Source: Falsiroseomonas oleicola
Lineage (GTDB): Bacteria > Pseudomonadota > Alphaproteobacteria > Acetobacterales > Acetobacteraceae
Direction: 5' to 3'
DNA: 64,000 nucleotides
Assembly (NCBI RefSeq): GCF_019029495.1
Contig: NZ_JAERQM010000001.1
Coordinates: 496,001-560,000 of the forward strand
Shown here: positions 55,101 to 62,300 of the stretch, piece by piece
Layout: each line of letters begins with the position of its first letter
Position numbering within the stretch: the first letter of the stretch is position 1
The notes under the pieces: generated by a model
Seen by the model: only the letters and a program-made list of their open reading frames with translations
The model's database searches: none
What the model was told of the DNA's origin: nothing
Program-made: the position numbers and the translations under genes

Positions 55101-56431
55101 GTGGCCTGGCGCTTCGGCGGCGGCGCCGGGCCGAGCAGGACGGCGGCATTGGTGCCGCCGAAGCCGAAGGAATTCACCCCGGCGACCGGCTGTTCGATGG
55201 CCGCCAGATCCTCCAGCGTCCCGGGCACGCGGATGTTCAGGGCGGCGAAATCGATGTTCGGATTGGGCTGGGCCTGATGCAGGCTGGGCGGCACCTGGCG
55301 CTTTTCCAGCACCAGCATGGCCTTGAGCAGGCCAGCGACGCCGGAGGCCGGCTCCAGATGGCCGATATTGGTCTTGATCGAGCCCACCGGCAGCGGCGTG
55401 GCACGGCCGGTGGCGGCCTGGCCGATGGCCCAGGCCTCCGCCGGGTCGCCCGCCTGGGTGCCGGTGCCATGCGCCTCGTAATAGGCCATCCGGTCCGGCG
55501 TGGCGCCGACATCGGCCATCACCTGCCGGATCAGCCGCGCCTGCGCGTCCCGGCTCGGCAGCGACAGGCCGATGCTGCGGCCGACCGCGCTGACGCCGCT
55601 GGCCAGCACCACGCCACGGATCGCATCGCCTGCCGCCAGCGCCGCATCCAGCGGCTTCAGCAGGAAGGCCGCCGCGCCCTCTGCCCGCACATAGCCATCC
55701 GCCCCCGCATCGAAGGCGCGGCAGCGCCCGGTGGGGGAGAGCATGGAAGCGCGGGAGAAGCCGACGAAAGGAAAGGGCGAGAGCAGCACCTGCACCCCCG
55801 CCACCACCGCCGCCTCCAGCCGCCCATCCGCCAAAGCCTGGCAGGCAGCATGCAGCGCAACGAGGGAGGAGGCGCAGGCGGTGTCGATGGTCTCGGCCGG
55901 GCCGCGCAGGTCGAAGACATTGGTCAGGCGGTTGGACAGGATCGACAGCGCATTGCCGGTCATGAAGTAGCGATCGCCGCCACTGTGATCCAGCAGCCGC
56001 AGGTCGCTGTAGTCGGTGGAGGACCCGCCGACGAAGACACCGATGTCCCGCCCCGCCAAGGCGGAGGGTCGACAGCCGGCATCCTCCATCGCCGCCAGCG
56101 TCACCTCCAGCAGCAGGCGCTGCTGAGGGTCCATCTCTGCTGCCTCGCGCGGGGAAATGCCGAAGGCGCCGGCATCGAAGCCGCGCAGATCGCCGATGGT
56201 GCCGGCGGCGAAGGTATAGGACCGCCCCGGCTCGCCGCGGCGCGGATGCAGGAACAGCGCCTGGTTGAAGCGGTCGGCCGGCAGCGTCGACACGGCATCC
56301 CTGCCGGCGGCCAGCATCGACCACAGCGAAGCGGGATCGGCGGCCCCCGGCAGACGGCAACCCACGCCAAGGATGGCGATCGGGCGGACGCTGCGGTTCT
56401 GGGCCGCCCGGCGGTGGCGGGCGGGGGTCAT
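49133..56431 (-). CDS. Reducing type I polyketide synthase (KS-AT-DH-(MT)-ER-KR-ACP)
   Basis: A single-module synthase of 2432 residues. KS: C186 in DTACASS, H321 in YEAHGTGTQAGDP, H358 in KTNIGHLEPASG. AT: S625 in LGHSVGEVAA and YAFHS (H730), most like malonyl-specific domains. DH: H926 in DHRLGADAVLP and D1092 in HPSRLDGAMQG. Residues about 1355-1535 contain a methyltransferase-like fold with ILEVGAASGVLARR but no clear catalytic residues, probably degenerate. ER: about 1735-2040 with LIHGGAGAVGLAALQVA. KR: GGTRGFGLATARWL near 2066, S2191/S2192, Y2205, N2209 and an LDD motif. ACP: S2364 in LGLDSLGALEL. All four beta-processing activities look intact, so it should act repeatedly to make a saturated chain like a fatty acid. 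There is no thioesterase; the next gene is an oxoamine synthase. Comparable to rhizobial RkpA. Confidence 0.95.
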   Translation of the reverse strand: MTPARHRRAAQNRSVRPIAILGVGCRLPGAADPASLWSMLAAGRDAVSTLPADRFNQALFLHPRRGEPGRSYTFAAGTIGDLRGFDAGAFGISPREAAEMDPQQRLLLEVTLAAMEDAGCRPSALAGRDIGVFVGGSSTDYSDLRLLDHSGGDRYFMTGNALSILSNRLTNVFDLRGPAETIDTACASSLVALHAACQALADGRLEAAVVAGVQVLLSPFPFVGFSRASMLSPTGRCRAFDAGADGYVRAEGAAAFLLKPLDAALAAGDAIRGVVLASGVSAVGRSIGLSLPSRDAQARLIRQVMADVGATPDRMAYYEAHGTGTQAGDPAEAWAIGQAATGRATPLPVGSIKTNIGHLEPASGVAGLLKAMLVLEKRQVPPSLHQAQPNPNIDFAALNIRVPGTLEDLAAIEQPVAGVNSFGFGGTNAAVLLGPAPPPKRQATPPKGAPQPPLLLSARSNAALSALVASWETRLAAAPVAEVAALARGAARHRDLHAHRLVLRGSDGPALAGALAAWRRAEQRPAAATPGGLCFVFSGNGAQFAGMGRIALATSAPFRAGMARADAALAPVLGWSPLAMLEAGVTAEQLAGTDIAQPLLFAIQVASLDALAAEGLRPDLVLGHSVGEVAAAHAAGLLDLPAAARLVVARSRQQHRTRGQGRMAALGATPAEATALIAEAGLAGMVEIGAINGPAAVTLAGPEAALATLRQAAEAKRHAYVALDLDYAFHSAAMEPVREGLLGDLLGLAGQPGQVPMISTVTGEMLAPEAVGAVYWWRNLRQPVRFEPALRTALAQGARLFLEVGPNPVLQSYIRETARAAAVEAANLVSLSKRDGEGADPFPAIADRAFAAGADPRQGPAFTGPATHGLPPTPLDRKPVWQPETVEASHLVDPVLDHPLLGFRRGEPGVWHRAIDTELFPWLADHRLGADAVLPASGMLDMALAAARARFPEAPALEVAEFRILRAATLEEGRAREFRCTLEAEGGFRIEGRRRLSEEAWALHAEGEVRAATLAALAPPALPPGPGGAPKAMDGATLRGIAARLGLTYGPAFAAVDSVAPTTVPGQVRVRLVLPDSAPPDAAFLLHPSRLDGAMQGLFALLAETPPPPGTGLVPVRFARLVALPGAAAAVTAEVTLTRRGARSATARLVLRDALGNVVARVEDAVFQRFALPGQSAATEAAYRIGLAPAAEGAPPAPALAPALEAARAAAAGLDLTEAALLLEAHVAAAAQGLYAAEPTLHEAAPEASAYEAFLRRALVEDGAAEPAGKGGGGIRLLPDNALPEAAEIWRSVLAEQPGLALDLAWIAEAAERLPEALRGRLRDLPPPPPQGEAMARLAEALAAAVGALAAAWPETRPLRILEVGAASGVLARRVLARLAPLGRALVYVAAGDGRVPLPELPEGMPAGSEIRGVVWDPLGDAPPPLVADLVIGLAPAARARAGSALTTALRPALAEGGALLLVEPLPGRVWTFVCGQDPSWWTGLGPETVGGSAGGALPDAALWLGRLAEAGFRATVAEELACAPWPALLLAAEPPPPPAAAQPAPPRSLILADIASAPLAAALAARLTRRGGMVEQAALEDVPPASALRGARLLLLAAPETSELAERLATVTAIAEAAAGLANGFVLVTQGGQQPAEGVHMPAAAALQGLARVLANEMPALRARRIDLAPGMAPEAAARRLTAELAQLAPEPEVTLGPDARLVPRLQRGLTSPAPGGPLALGIGQPGRLGTLRWEPASLRAPGPGEVVLRVEAAGLNFRDLMWAQGLLPEEVLEAGFAGPTLGMECAGIVEQAGPGVALRPGTRVFGFAPGALAARVVTRVEAIAPLPEGLDPVQAATIPVAFMTALHALETCADLQAGETVLIHGGAGAVGLAALQVAQAIGARIAMTAGSAAKRAFLRAAGAELVLDSRDPGFADALRAAWPEGVDVVLNSLAGEAMERSLGLVKPFGRFVELGKRDYVENRRAPIRPLRRNASYFAVDVDELPRARPGQASRLLGRVRDRLQDGTLRPLPHALFGPEEVEAAFRTLQTSAHIGKLVIRPPAERPAAAAAWAPPADQTIVVVGGTRGFGLATARWLVGQGAKHLALIGRSGGDEAAAALRELSALGARPALHLCDATDAVALDATLKKIRAARPIGGVVHAAAVLDDGAATAMNAARFQRVLSPKLQAAENLDRLTAGDPLGLFLLFSSATTAFGNPGQANYVAANAALEALARRRRAAGRPALAVAWGPIADVGMLADDREKAEKLNRRLGVTAMTAAESLSALSAMLAAADAAPLLVRLSNGEGRLALPIMVEPMLAVLAGSEAPAAGEDLRARLPSLPRPEAEALILRLVTEEIARILRLPPEAVAIDAAVTGLGLDSLGALELRGALEQRLGLQVALAALTEELTVGGLARQIADAALAPSGDEATISTLMESFEPSTDTVRAAE

Positions 56432-56494
56432 GCGGGGGTCGCGCTCAGCGCAGACGCCCCGGCGCCTGGGCGCGCGGCCGGGAAATGGGGTGCC

Positions 56495-57769
56495 TCATGG
56501 CATGCCCTCGTCACGCCGCGCGGTGCCGCGGCGGACCATGTCGTGGTGGGGCTCACTGACGCGCGGCGCCAAGGGTTCCGTCGGTCGTCGCACGAGGTCG
56601 CTGAATAGTTGTTCCACTTCAATGAAATGCTCATCCCAGCTTGGCGGACGCCATTGTGTCAGCCGGCTGAGCTGGGCGCGGCGGCCAGGACTGTCAGGCC
56701 GGGCGTAGTCCAGCACCGCATTGCGCCAGGCGGGGCCGTCCAGCGGGTCCAGGTAGTCCGGCACCTTCCGCCCCACCTCCCGCAACGCCGGCAGGTCGGA
56801 GGCCAGAGCGGGCACGCCGAGCGCCAGGCTTTCCGCCAGCGGCAGGCCAAAGCCCTCGGCGAAGGAGGGAAACAGCAGGGCCCGCGCGCCGCGCAGCAGG
56901 GAGGCAACCTCCCGATCGGGCAGGGAGCCGGATTCGCGCACCAGCCCGTCGAGGGCGGAGCAGCGTTCCAGCATGTCCAGCACGTTCTCATTCTCCCAGC
57001 CACGACGGCCCACCACGACGAGGCGCGGCGCGGCGCCGCCCATGGCGTTGGCGAACTGGCGCCACAGGTTCAGCAGCAGCAGGTGGTTCTTGCGTGGCTC
57101 GATGGTGCCCAGGGCGACGAAATAGGGGCGCAGCGAAACCGGCGGCGCATCCACGCTGGAAGGGCTGACGCCCAGCGGGGCGACGGCAATCAGCGGCCGG
57201 TCATTGCGCGCCGACAGCCAGGGCGCCAATTCCTCCGCCGTCGCCGCGGAATTGACGATGATGCCATCGGCGAGCGCGGCCGTGGTGACGATGCGCCGCT
57301 TGTGCCGCTCGGCCTGTCCGTCCCGGGCGAATTCCGGATGCTGCAAAGGGATCAGGTCGTGGATCAGGGGCACGAAATGGCAGCCATTGCGCCGCATGGC
57401 CGCGATGCGGCCGGGCCGTTCCAGCGCACGGTGGGAGACGAGGAGGAAGCTTTTCGGCCCGGGCTTGCGCAGGGCCTCGTTCATCGCGGGGCGGCCGAAG
57501 GGCAGCGCCAGGCGGGCGCGGCGCGCGGCATTGGCGGCGAGCCGGGTGCCGCTTTCCCAGGATTCCTCCAGGGCCGCCACCAGTTCCCGCACCAGCGACA
57601 GCGGCAGGGCGGCGAAACCGAGCAGGGGAACTTCCGCGACAAAGGTGCAGTTCTGCGGGTGATGCAGCATCCAGTGCCGGGCATAGGCCATTTCCACCCG
57701 GTCGATGCCGGAAGGGGCCGGCCGATGGGCCACCGTCAGCAGGCGGGAGATGTCGAGGAAGACATGCAT
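56495..57769 (-). CDS. Glycosyltransferase family 4, first gene of PKS operon
   Basis: A 424-residue GT-B enzyme from ATG 57769; the frame open to 57853 lacks a ribosome site, while GGAGG and AGGGG lie before 57769. It opens HVFLDISRLLTVAHRPAPSGIDRVEMAYARHW, a start shared with capsule GT4 enzymes. Further sites are VPLIHDLIPLQHPEF, FVALGTIEPRKNHLLLL, GRRGWENENVLDML and LFPSFAEGFGLPLAESLALGVPAL with the E-x7-E donor motif. It is cytosolic or membrane-bound. The PKS start is 63 bases downstream on the same strand. It may add a sugar to the lipid product or to the repeat unit of the capsule. Confidence 0.9.
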   Translation of the reverse strand: MHVFLDISRLLTVAHRPAPSGIDRVEMAYARHWMLHHPQNCTFVAEVPLLGFAALPLSLVRELVAALEESWESGTRLAANAARRARLALPFGRPAMNEALRKPGPKSFLLVSHRALERPGRIAAMRRNGCHFVPLIHDLIPLQHPEFARDGQAERHKRRIVTTAALADGIIVNSAATAEELAPWLSARNDRPLIAVAPLGVSPSSVDAPPVSLRPYFVALGTIEPRKNHLLLLNLWRQFANAMGGAAPRLVVVGRRGWENENVLDMLERCSALDGLVRESGSLPDREVASLLRGARALLFPSFAEGFGLPLAESLALGVPALASDLPALREVGRKVPDYLDPLDGPAWRNAVLDYARPDSPGRRAQLSRLTQWRPPSWDEHFIEVEQLFSDLVRRPTEPLAPRVSEPHHDMVRRGTARRDEGMP

Positions 57770-57931
57770 ACCCCTACGACCTCCCCATGTCTTCGCCGCC
57801 CCCCGGAATGGCGGGCGCGCCCCAGAGCGCGGTGACTTACCGCAGCCTAACACAGTGATACCCGAGATCCTTGGGACCGCTGCCGCGTGCGGTGCAATAA
57901 TGTCGCGGCATCAGCCGCTTCGTGCCTCACA

Positions 57932-57972
57932 AGACTGTGTGGATTCCGCTAACGGGTCAATCTCTTTTTTTC
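57932..57972 (-). promoter_or_regulatory. Possible promoter with A-tract upstream of the PKS operon
   Basis: On the minus strand, a run of seven A with flanking purines (57962-57972) directly precedes TTGACC (57960-57955), a good -35 with an UP-element-like A-tract. At 17-18 bases spacing only weak -10 sequences (CAGTCT/AGTCTT) occur. The region is visibly richer in A/T than its surroundings and lies about 165 bases upstream of the glycosyltransferase start. It may drive the operon of glycosyltransferase, PKS, oxoamine synthase, GNAT protein and KpsS. Confidence 0.35.
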
Positions 57973-58034
57973 AACACATTTCAGAGATGGCGCCTAGCGG
58001 CGTCATCATCCGGCATTGCCATTCGAGGTCGGGC

Positions 58035-58202
58035 CTAGGGCCTGTGGACTGTTGGGGCCGGGATGCGGCCGGCGAGGGATTTTTCGTGCTGGGCAGGAAG
58101 CCAGCGGAGCCGATGGCTGTCCATCGGCGAGCATGGCTGACGCACCCAGCGCGGAAAAGCACCGCCGGACGCGCCCGCAACCCAACTGTCCACAGGCCCT
58201 AG
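58035..58202. mobile_element. MITE-like inverted-repeat element with TA target duplication
   Basis: Ends are CTAGGGCCTGTGGACTGTTGGG (58035-58056, quoted as GGGCCTGTGGACTGTTGGG from 58038) and its inverted copy at 58181-58202, matching 21 of 22 bases. Similarity continues more loosely inward for about 35 further bases on each side (shared GGCGAGGG/GGCGGTGC and TTTTTCGTGCTGGG/TTTTCCGCGCTGGG blocks). TA at 58036-58037 and 58200-58201 fits a two-base target duplication, typical of some IS5-family (IS427-like) or IS630-type elements. No transposase is encoded in the 168 bases, so it would move in trans. Its right end provides the TAG stop of the dehydrogenase gene; removal of the element would recreate TAG there. 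Confidence 0.75.
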
Positions 58203-59218
58203 TCGTGATCGGGCGCGATCACATTGGTGCGAAGCCCCAACAGCAGCACATCCCGCATCGTTTCCGCGCTTTTGCGGCGGATGTCGAACCAGGCTTCGGG
58301 CGTGTGGAAGGCGCTGTGCGGGGTGATGACCACCCGCCCCTGAAGCCAGGGTTCCCGCCGCCGATAGGCCGCGAGCAGGCCGGGCACCGGGTCCACCGGC
58401 GGCTCCACCGGGATCACGTCCAGCCCGGCACCGGCGATCCGGCCGCCGCGCAGCCCGGCTTCCAGCGCATCGATATCCAGGCTGGTGCCCCGCGCGGTGT
58501 TCACCACGATCGCGCCTTCCGGCAGCCAGGCCAGTTCCCGCGCGCCAATCATCCCGCGCGTCTCCTTCGTGTCCGGCGCATGGATCGACAGCACATCGGC
58601 GCCGGACATCAACTCCTCCAGCGTCCGGCAGCGGGTGATGCCGAGCGCGCGGTCCACGCCATTGGGCAGATGCGGGTCGTAGAAGCGCACCTTGAAGCCG
58701 AAGGCCTTGGCGCGCAGCGCCACAGCCATGCCGATGCGGCCGAGGCCGACGATGCCAAAACCCTGCACCTCCGCCCGGCGGATCAGCGGGCTGTCGACAT
58801 AGCGCCAGGGCGCCGGCGGGTCGGCGCGCTGGAGGTCATGATGCAGGATGATGCCGCGCCGCAGGGCCAGCGCCAGGGACACGGCATGGTCCGCCACTTC
58901 CTGCGTGCCGTAGTCGGGCACGTTGCAGACGGTGATGCCGCGGGCGGCGCAGGTCGCGCGGTCCAGCCGGTCGTAGCCGACGCCCATGCGCACCACCACG
59001 CGCAGCTTCGGGAAGCGCGCGAGGTCCTTGGGCTGGAGCCAGTGGCGGAAGATCAGCAGGCCATCGACCTTGGCGCAGAGGTCATCCGGCAGCGCATCCA
59101 GCGTGCCGGTATGCGGCGCGCCGCCATGGAGGATGTCGACCCCGGGGCCGAACACCTCCTGCTCCAGCAGGGTGTCCGGATACATGCCCTCCGGTTCGAG
59201 GACGGTCAGTTGCGCCAC
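58199..59218 (-). CDS. D-2-hydroxyacid dehydrogenase (CtBP-like)
   Basis: A 339-residue NAD-dependent dehydrogenase from GTG 59218, which has GGGAGA eight bases upstream; the frame open to 59512 lies within the rne 3' end. The catalytic outer domain begins LTVLEPEGMYPDTLLEQEVF. The Rossmann loop is GFGIVGLGRIGMAVALRA followed by VRFYDPH (aspartate for NAD). Catalytic residues are the arginine in VVNTARGTSLD, the glutamate in DVIPVEPP and the histidine in TPHSAFHTPEAW. C-terminal-binding-protein-like members of bacteria act on hydroxy acids; the substrate is unknown. The final codons and TAG abut the MITE-like element. Confidence 0.92.
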   Translation of the reverse strand: MAQLTVLEPEGMYPDTLLEQEVFGPGVDILHGGAPHTGTLDALPDDLCAKVDGLLIFRHWLQPKDLARFPKLRVVVRMGVGYDRLDRATCAARGITVCNVPDYGTQEVADHAVSLALALRRGIILHHDLQRADPPAPWRYVDSPLIRRAEVQGFGIVGLGRIGMAVALRAKAFGFKVRFYDPHLPNGVDRALGITRCRTLEELMSGADVLSIHAPDTKETRGMIGARELAWLPEGAIVVNTARGTSLDIDALEAGLRGGRIAGAGLDVIPVEPPVDPVPGLLAAYRRREPWLQGRVVITPHSAFHTPEAWFDIRRKSAETMRDVLLLGLRTNVIAPDHD

Positions 59219-59333
59219 GCCTGGATCTCCCACCCGCCGCCACCCTGTCAGCCGGGTGGCGGTTCTGGGGGTATCCTTGCCGCTCAGGCGCCGCGCCGCA
59301 ACCGGGCGAGGCGCCTGAACGACAGGTTTCAGA

Positions 59334-62300
59334 TCAGGCGCGCCACCAGCCGCGCTTGCGCGGCAGGTCGGCCGGCGCGCCCTCGCCCAGCACGATCGGC
59401 GCGACCGGCGGCGCGGCCAGCGGCTCCGTCGCCGCCGCGGGTTCCGGCGCGGCAGGAGCCTCCGCGACGGGGGCTTCCGCAGGCGCTGCCTCAGCCGGCG
59501 GCGGCGCGGCAACCGGCGCTTCCGCCACCGCCGCGGGCGTCTCGGCCAGCGGAGCCTCAGCCACCGGAGCCTCAGCCATGGGGGCCTCAGCCACCGAAGC
59601 CTCGACCGTCACCGGCACCTCGACCGCCGACACCTCAACCACCGGCGCTACCACTGGCGGCACGACAGCCGCCGGGGCGGCCGCGACGGGGGCGGGGCTG
59701 GGACGACGGATGGTCGCGGCGCGCTCGGCGGCCTGCTCGGCCGCCTCCATCGCCATGAAGATGTCGTCCATATGCCCGGCGAAGGGGTCCGCCGGGGTCG
59801 GCGCGCGGCGCGGCGGCGGCGGGGCCTGGGCCGGGGTCGGGCTCAGCGGCGCCGGGCTCGGAGCGGCCTGCACCGGCTCGGCCGTGCCCTCACCCTCCTC
59901 GCGCCGGCGACGGCCACCGCGACGGCCGCGGCGGCGGCGGCGCGCGGCCTCATCCTCCGGACCCTCATCGGTGTCGGATTCGACGGCCTCGACCTCGCCG
60001 GCCACGGCGGCGTCGGCCACGGCGGCATCAGCAACGGCGTCGGGCTCGGCGGCGGCCACCGGGGTCTCGGTCGGCTCCGCGCCGTCCTCACCCTCCTCGG
60101 ACTCCTCCGACTCACCTTGGGCGTCCCCGGCCTGGCCTTCCACCCCATCGCGACGGCCGCCACGGCGGCGGCGGCGGCGGCGGCGGCGAGCCTCACCCTC
60201 GGCACCCTCGGCCGGACGCTCCGCCGGAGCCTCGGCACGCGGCGCGGCTGCGACCTCGGCCACAGGTTCCGGCTCGACCGGCTCGGGCTCGGGCGCCTCG
60301 AAGACCTCGGCTTCCGGCGCGTAATCCATGCGCAGGGCGGAGGGGCGTTCCGCGATCGCATCCGGATTGGCGGCGCGGGTGCGTTCGATGCGCAGCGCCG
60401 GCGGGATCAGCGTGTCGTCCGGCTGCACCATCACGCGCATGCCGAAGCGCTGCTCGATCTGGCCCAGGCGCTCCCGCTTCAGGTTCAGCAGCCACAGCAT
60501 CACCGGCATGGCGCAATGCACCACGATCTCGGCGGCGCGGCGCTTGGCGCCTTCCTCCTCGATCGCGCGCAGCACCTGCAACCCGCTGCTTTCCACGCTG
60601 CGGACCAGGCCGCGGCCCTGGCAATGCGGGCAGGCGACATAGGCGTGTTCGACGACCGAGGGGCGCAGCCGCTGGCGCGACATCTCCAGCAGGCCGAAAT
60701 GGCTGATCCGGCCGACCTGGATGCGGGCGCGGTCCTGCTTCAGGGCCTCCTTCAACCGGCGCTCGACCTGCGCGTCGTTGCGGGCCGATTCCATGTCGAT
60801 GAAGTCGATGACGATCAGCCCGGCCAGGTCGCGCAGGCGAAGCTGGCGCGCCACCTCGTCAGCGGCCTCCAGGTTGGTGCGCAGCGCGGTGTCCTCGATG
60901 TGCCGGTCGCGCGTGGCGCGGCCGGAGTTCACGTCGATGGAGACCAGCGCCTCGGTCTGGTTGATGACGATATAGCCGCCCGACTTGAGCTGCACATTCG
61001 GGCTGTGCATGGCATCGAGCTGGGCATCGACGCCGAAGCGGGCGAAGAGCGGCACGCCGTCGCGCACCGGCTTCACCTTGTTCACATGCTGCGGCATCAG
61101 CATGCGCATGAAGTCGCGCGCATCCTGATAGGCCTGCTCGCCCTCCACATGCACGTCCTCGACATCCTTGCCGAAGACGTCGCGGATCGAGCGCTTGATG
61201 AGGTCCGCCTCCTCATAGATCAGGGCGGGGGCAGTGCTGGCAAAGGTGCGCTCGCGGATGCCGTCCCACAGGCGCAGCAGGTATTCGCAGTCGCGCTTGA
61301 TTTCCGGCTTCGGGCGCTGGGCGCCGGCGGTGCGGACGATCAGCGACATGCCCTGCGGCAGTTGCTGCTCGTCGATGATCTCCCGCAGCCGCTTGCGGTC
61401 ACCGGTGGAGGTGATCTTGCGGGAGACGCCGCCGCCACGCGGGCTGTTCGGCATGAGCACGGAGAAGCGGCCGGCGAGCGAGATGTAGGTGGTCAGCGCG
61501 GCACCCTTTCCGCCGCGCTCCTCCTTCACCACCTGGATCAGCATGATCTGGCGGCGCTTGATGACCTCCTGGATCTTGTAGTGGCGCAGGAAGCGCGGCG
61601 GGATGCGGCGCTCGCGCGCGTCGTCCTCGGTGCTGCCGCCGACGGATTCGGGCGGTGGCGCATCGGCATTGCCGACGCTTTCCACATCATCCTCGCCCCG
61701 AGGAGCATCACGCGGGCCGTCACGGTCGCCGCGCGACGAATCGCGGTCGCGACCGCCACGGTCGCGCCGGCCACGGCCACGCTCACCGCGATCCTGGCGC
61801 GGGCCGCGGGCGGCGCGCGGGGCGTCGGTGCCGGCGGATTCGCCATCGGTGGCGCTTTCGCCCGAGTCCAGCCCCCCCGGCTCCGAACCCGCCGAGTCCG
61901 GGTCACCTGACTCGGCGCCATCGGCATCGGAATCGGCATTGTCCTGGGCGGCCTCCGCATTCTCGCGGGCCTCCTCGCGCAGCGCCGCATCCTCGGCGGC
62001 GTCGCCCTCGGCCTCATCGCCTTCCGGCACGGCCGGGCCGGTGCGGCGCTCGGTTTCGATCGCCATCGGCATGGCGGTGTCGCCGCGCTCCGATCCCTCA
62101 TCCGGCGCGTCGGAGGAAGCTTCGGGGGCGGCAGCCGCCTCCTGCGCCTCACCCTCGATCTCCCGGGCCGTCCCGGCGACGGCGGATTCCAGCGCTTCGT
62201 TCAGCGCCTCATCGACCTCGCGCGCGGCGTCCTCGGCCTCCTCGCGCTCCTGCTCCTCGCGCGCCTCGGCCTGCTGCATCTCGATCAGGCGCTGCCGGTC

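Noticed and set aside
50003-56608. A 2201-codon open frame on the plus strand opposite the polyketide synthase
   Set aside because: Its translation is arginine/glutamine/glycine-rich with no domains and it exists only because GC-rich codons of the synthase rarely give stops on the other strand. All PKS motifs are in the minus-strand frame.
37497-57769. The capsule locus as a recent horizontal acquisition
   Set aside because: Base composition, codon style and gene density look the same as in the surrounding housekeeping genes, and no integrase, tRNA or direct repeats flank it. The MITE-like element alone is not evidence of island transfer.
58035-58202. The inverted repeat as a transcription terminator for the dehydrogenase gene
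   Set aside because: The arms are 22 bases and lie 124 bases apart, with a TA duplication at the outer ends; this is the layout of a transposable element. Readthrough folding into a hairpin is possible but secondary.
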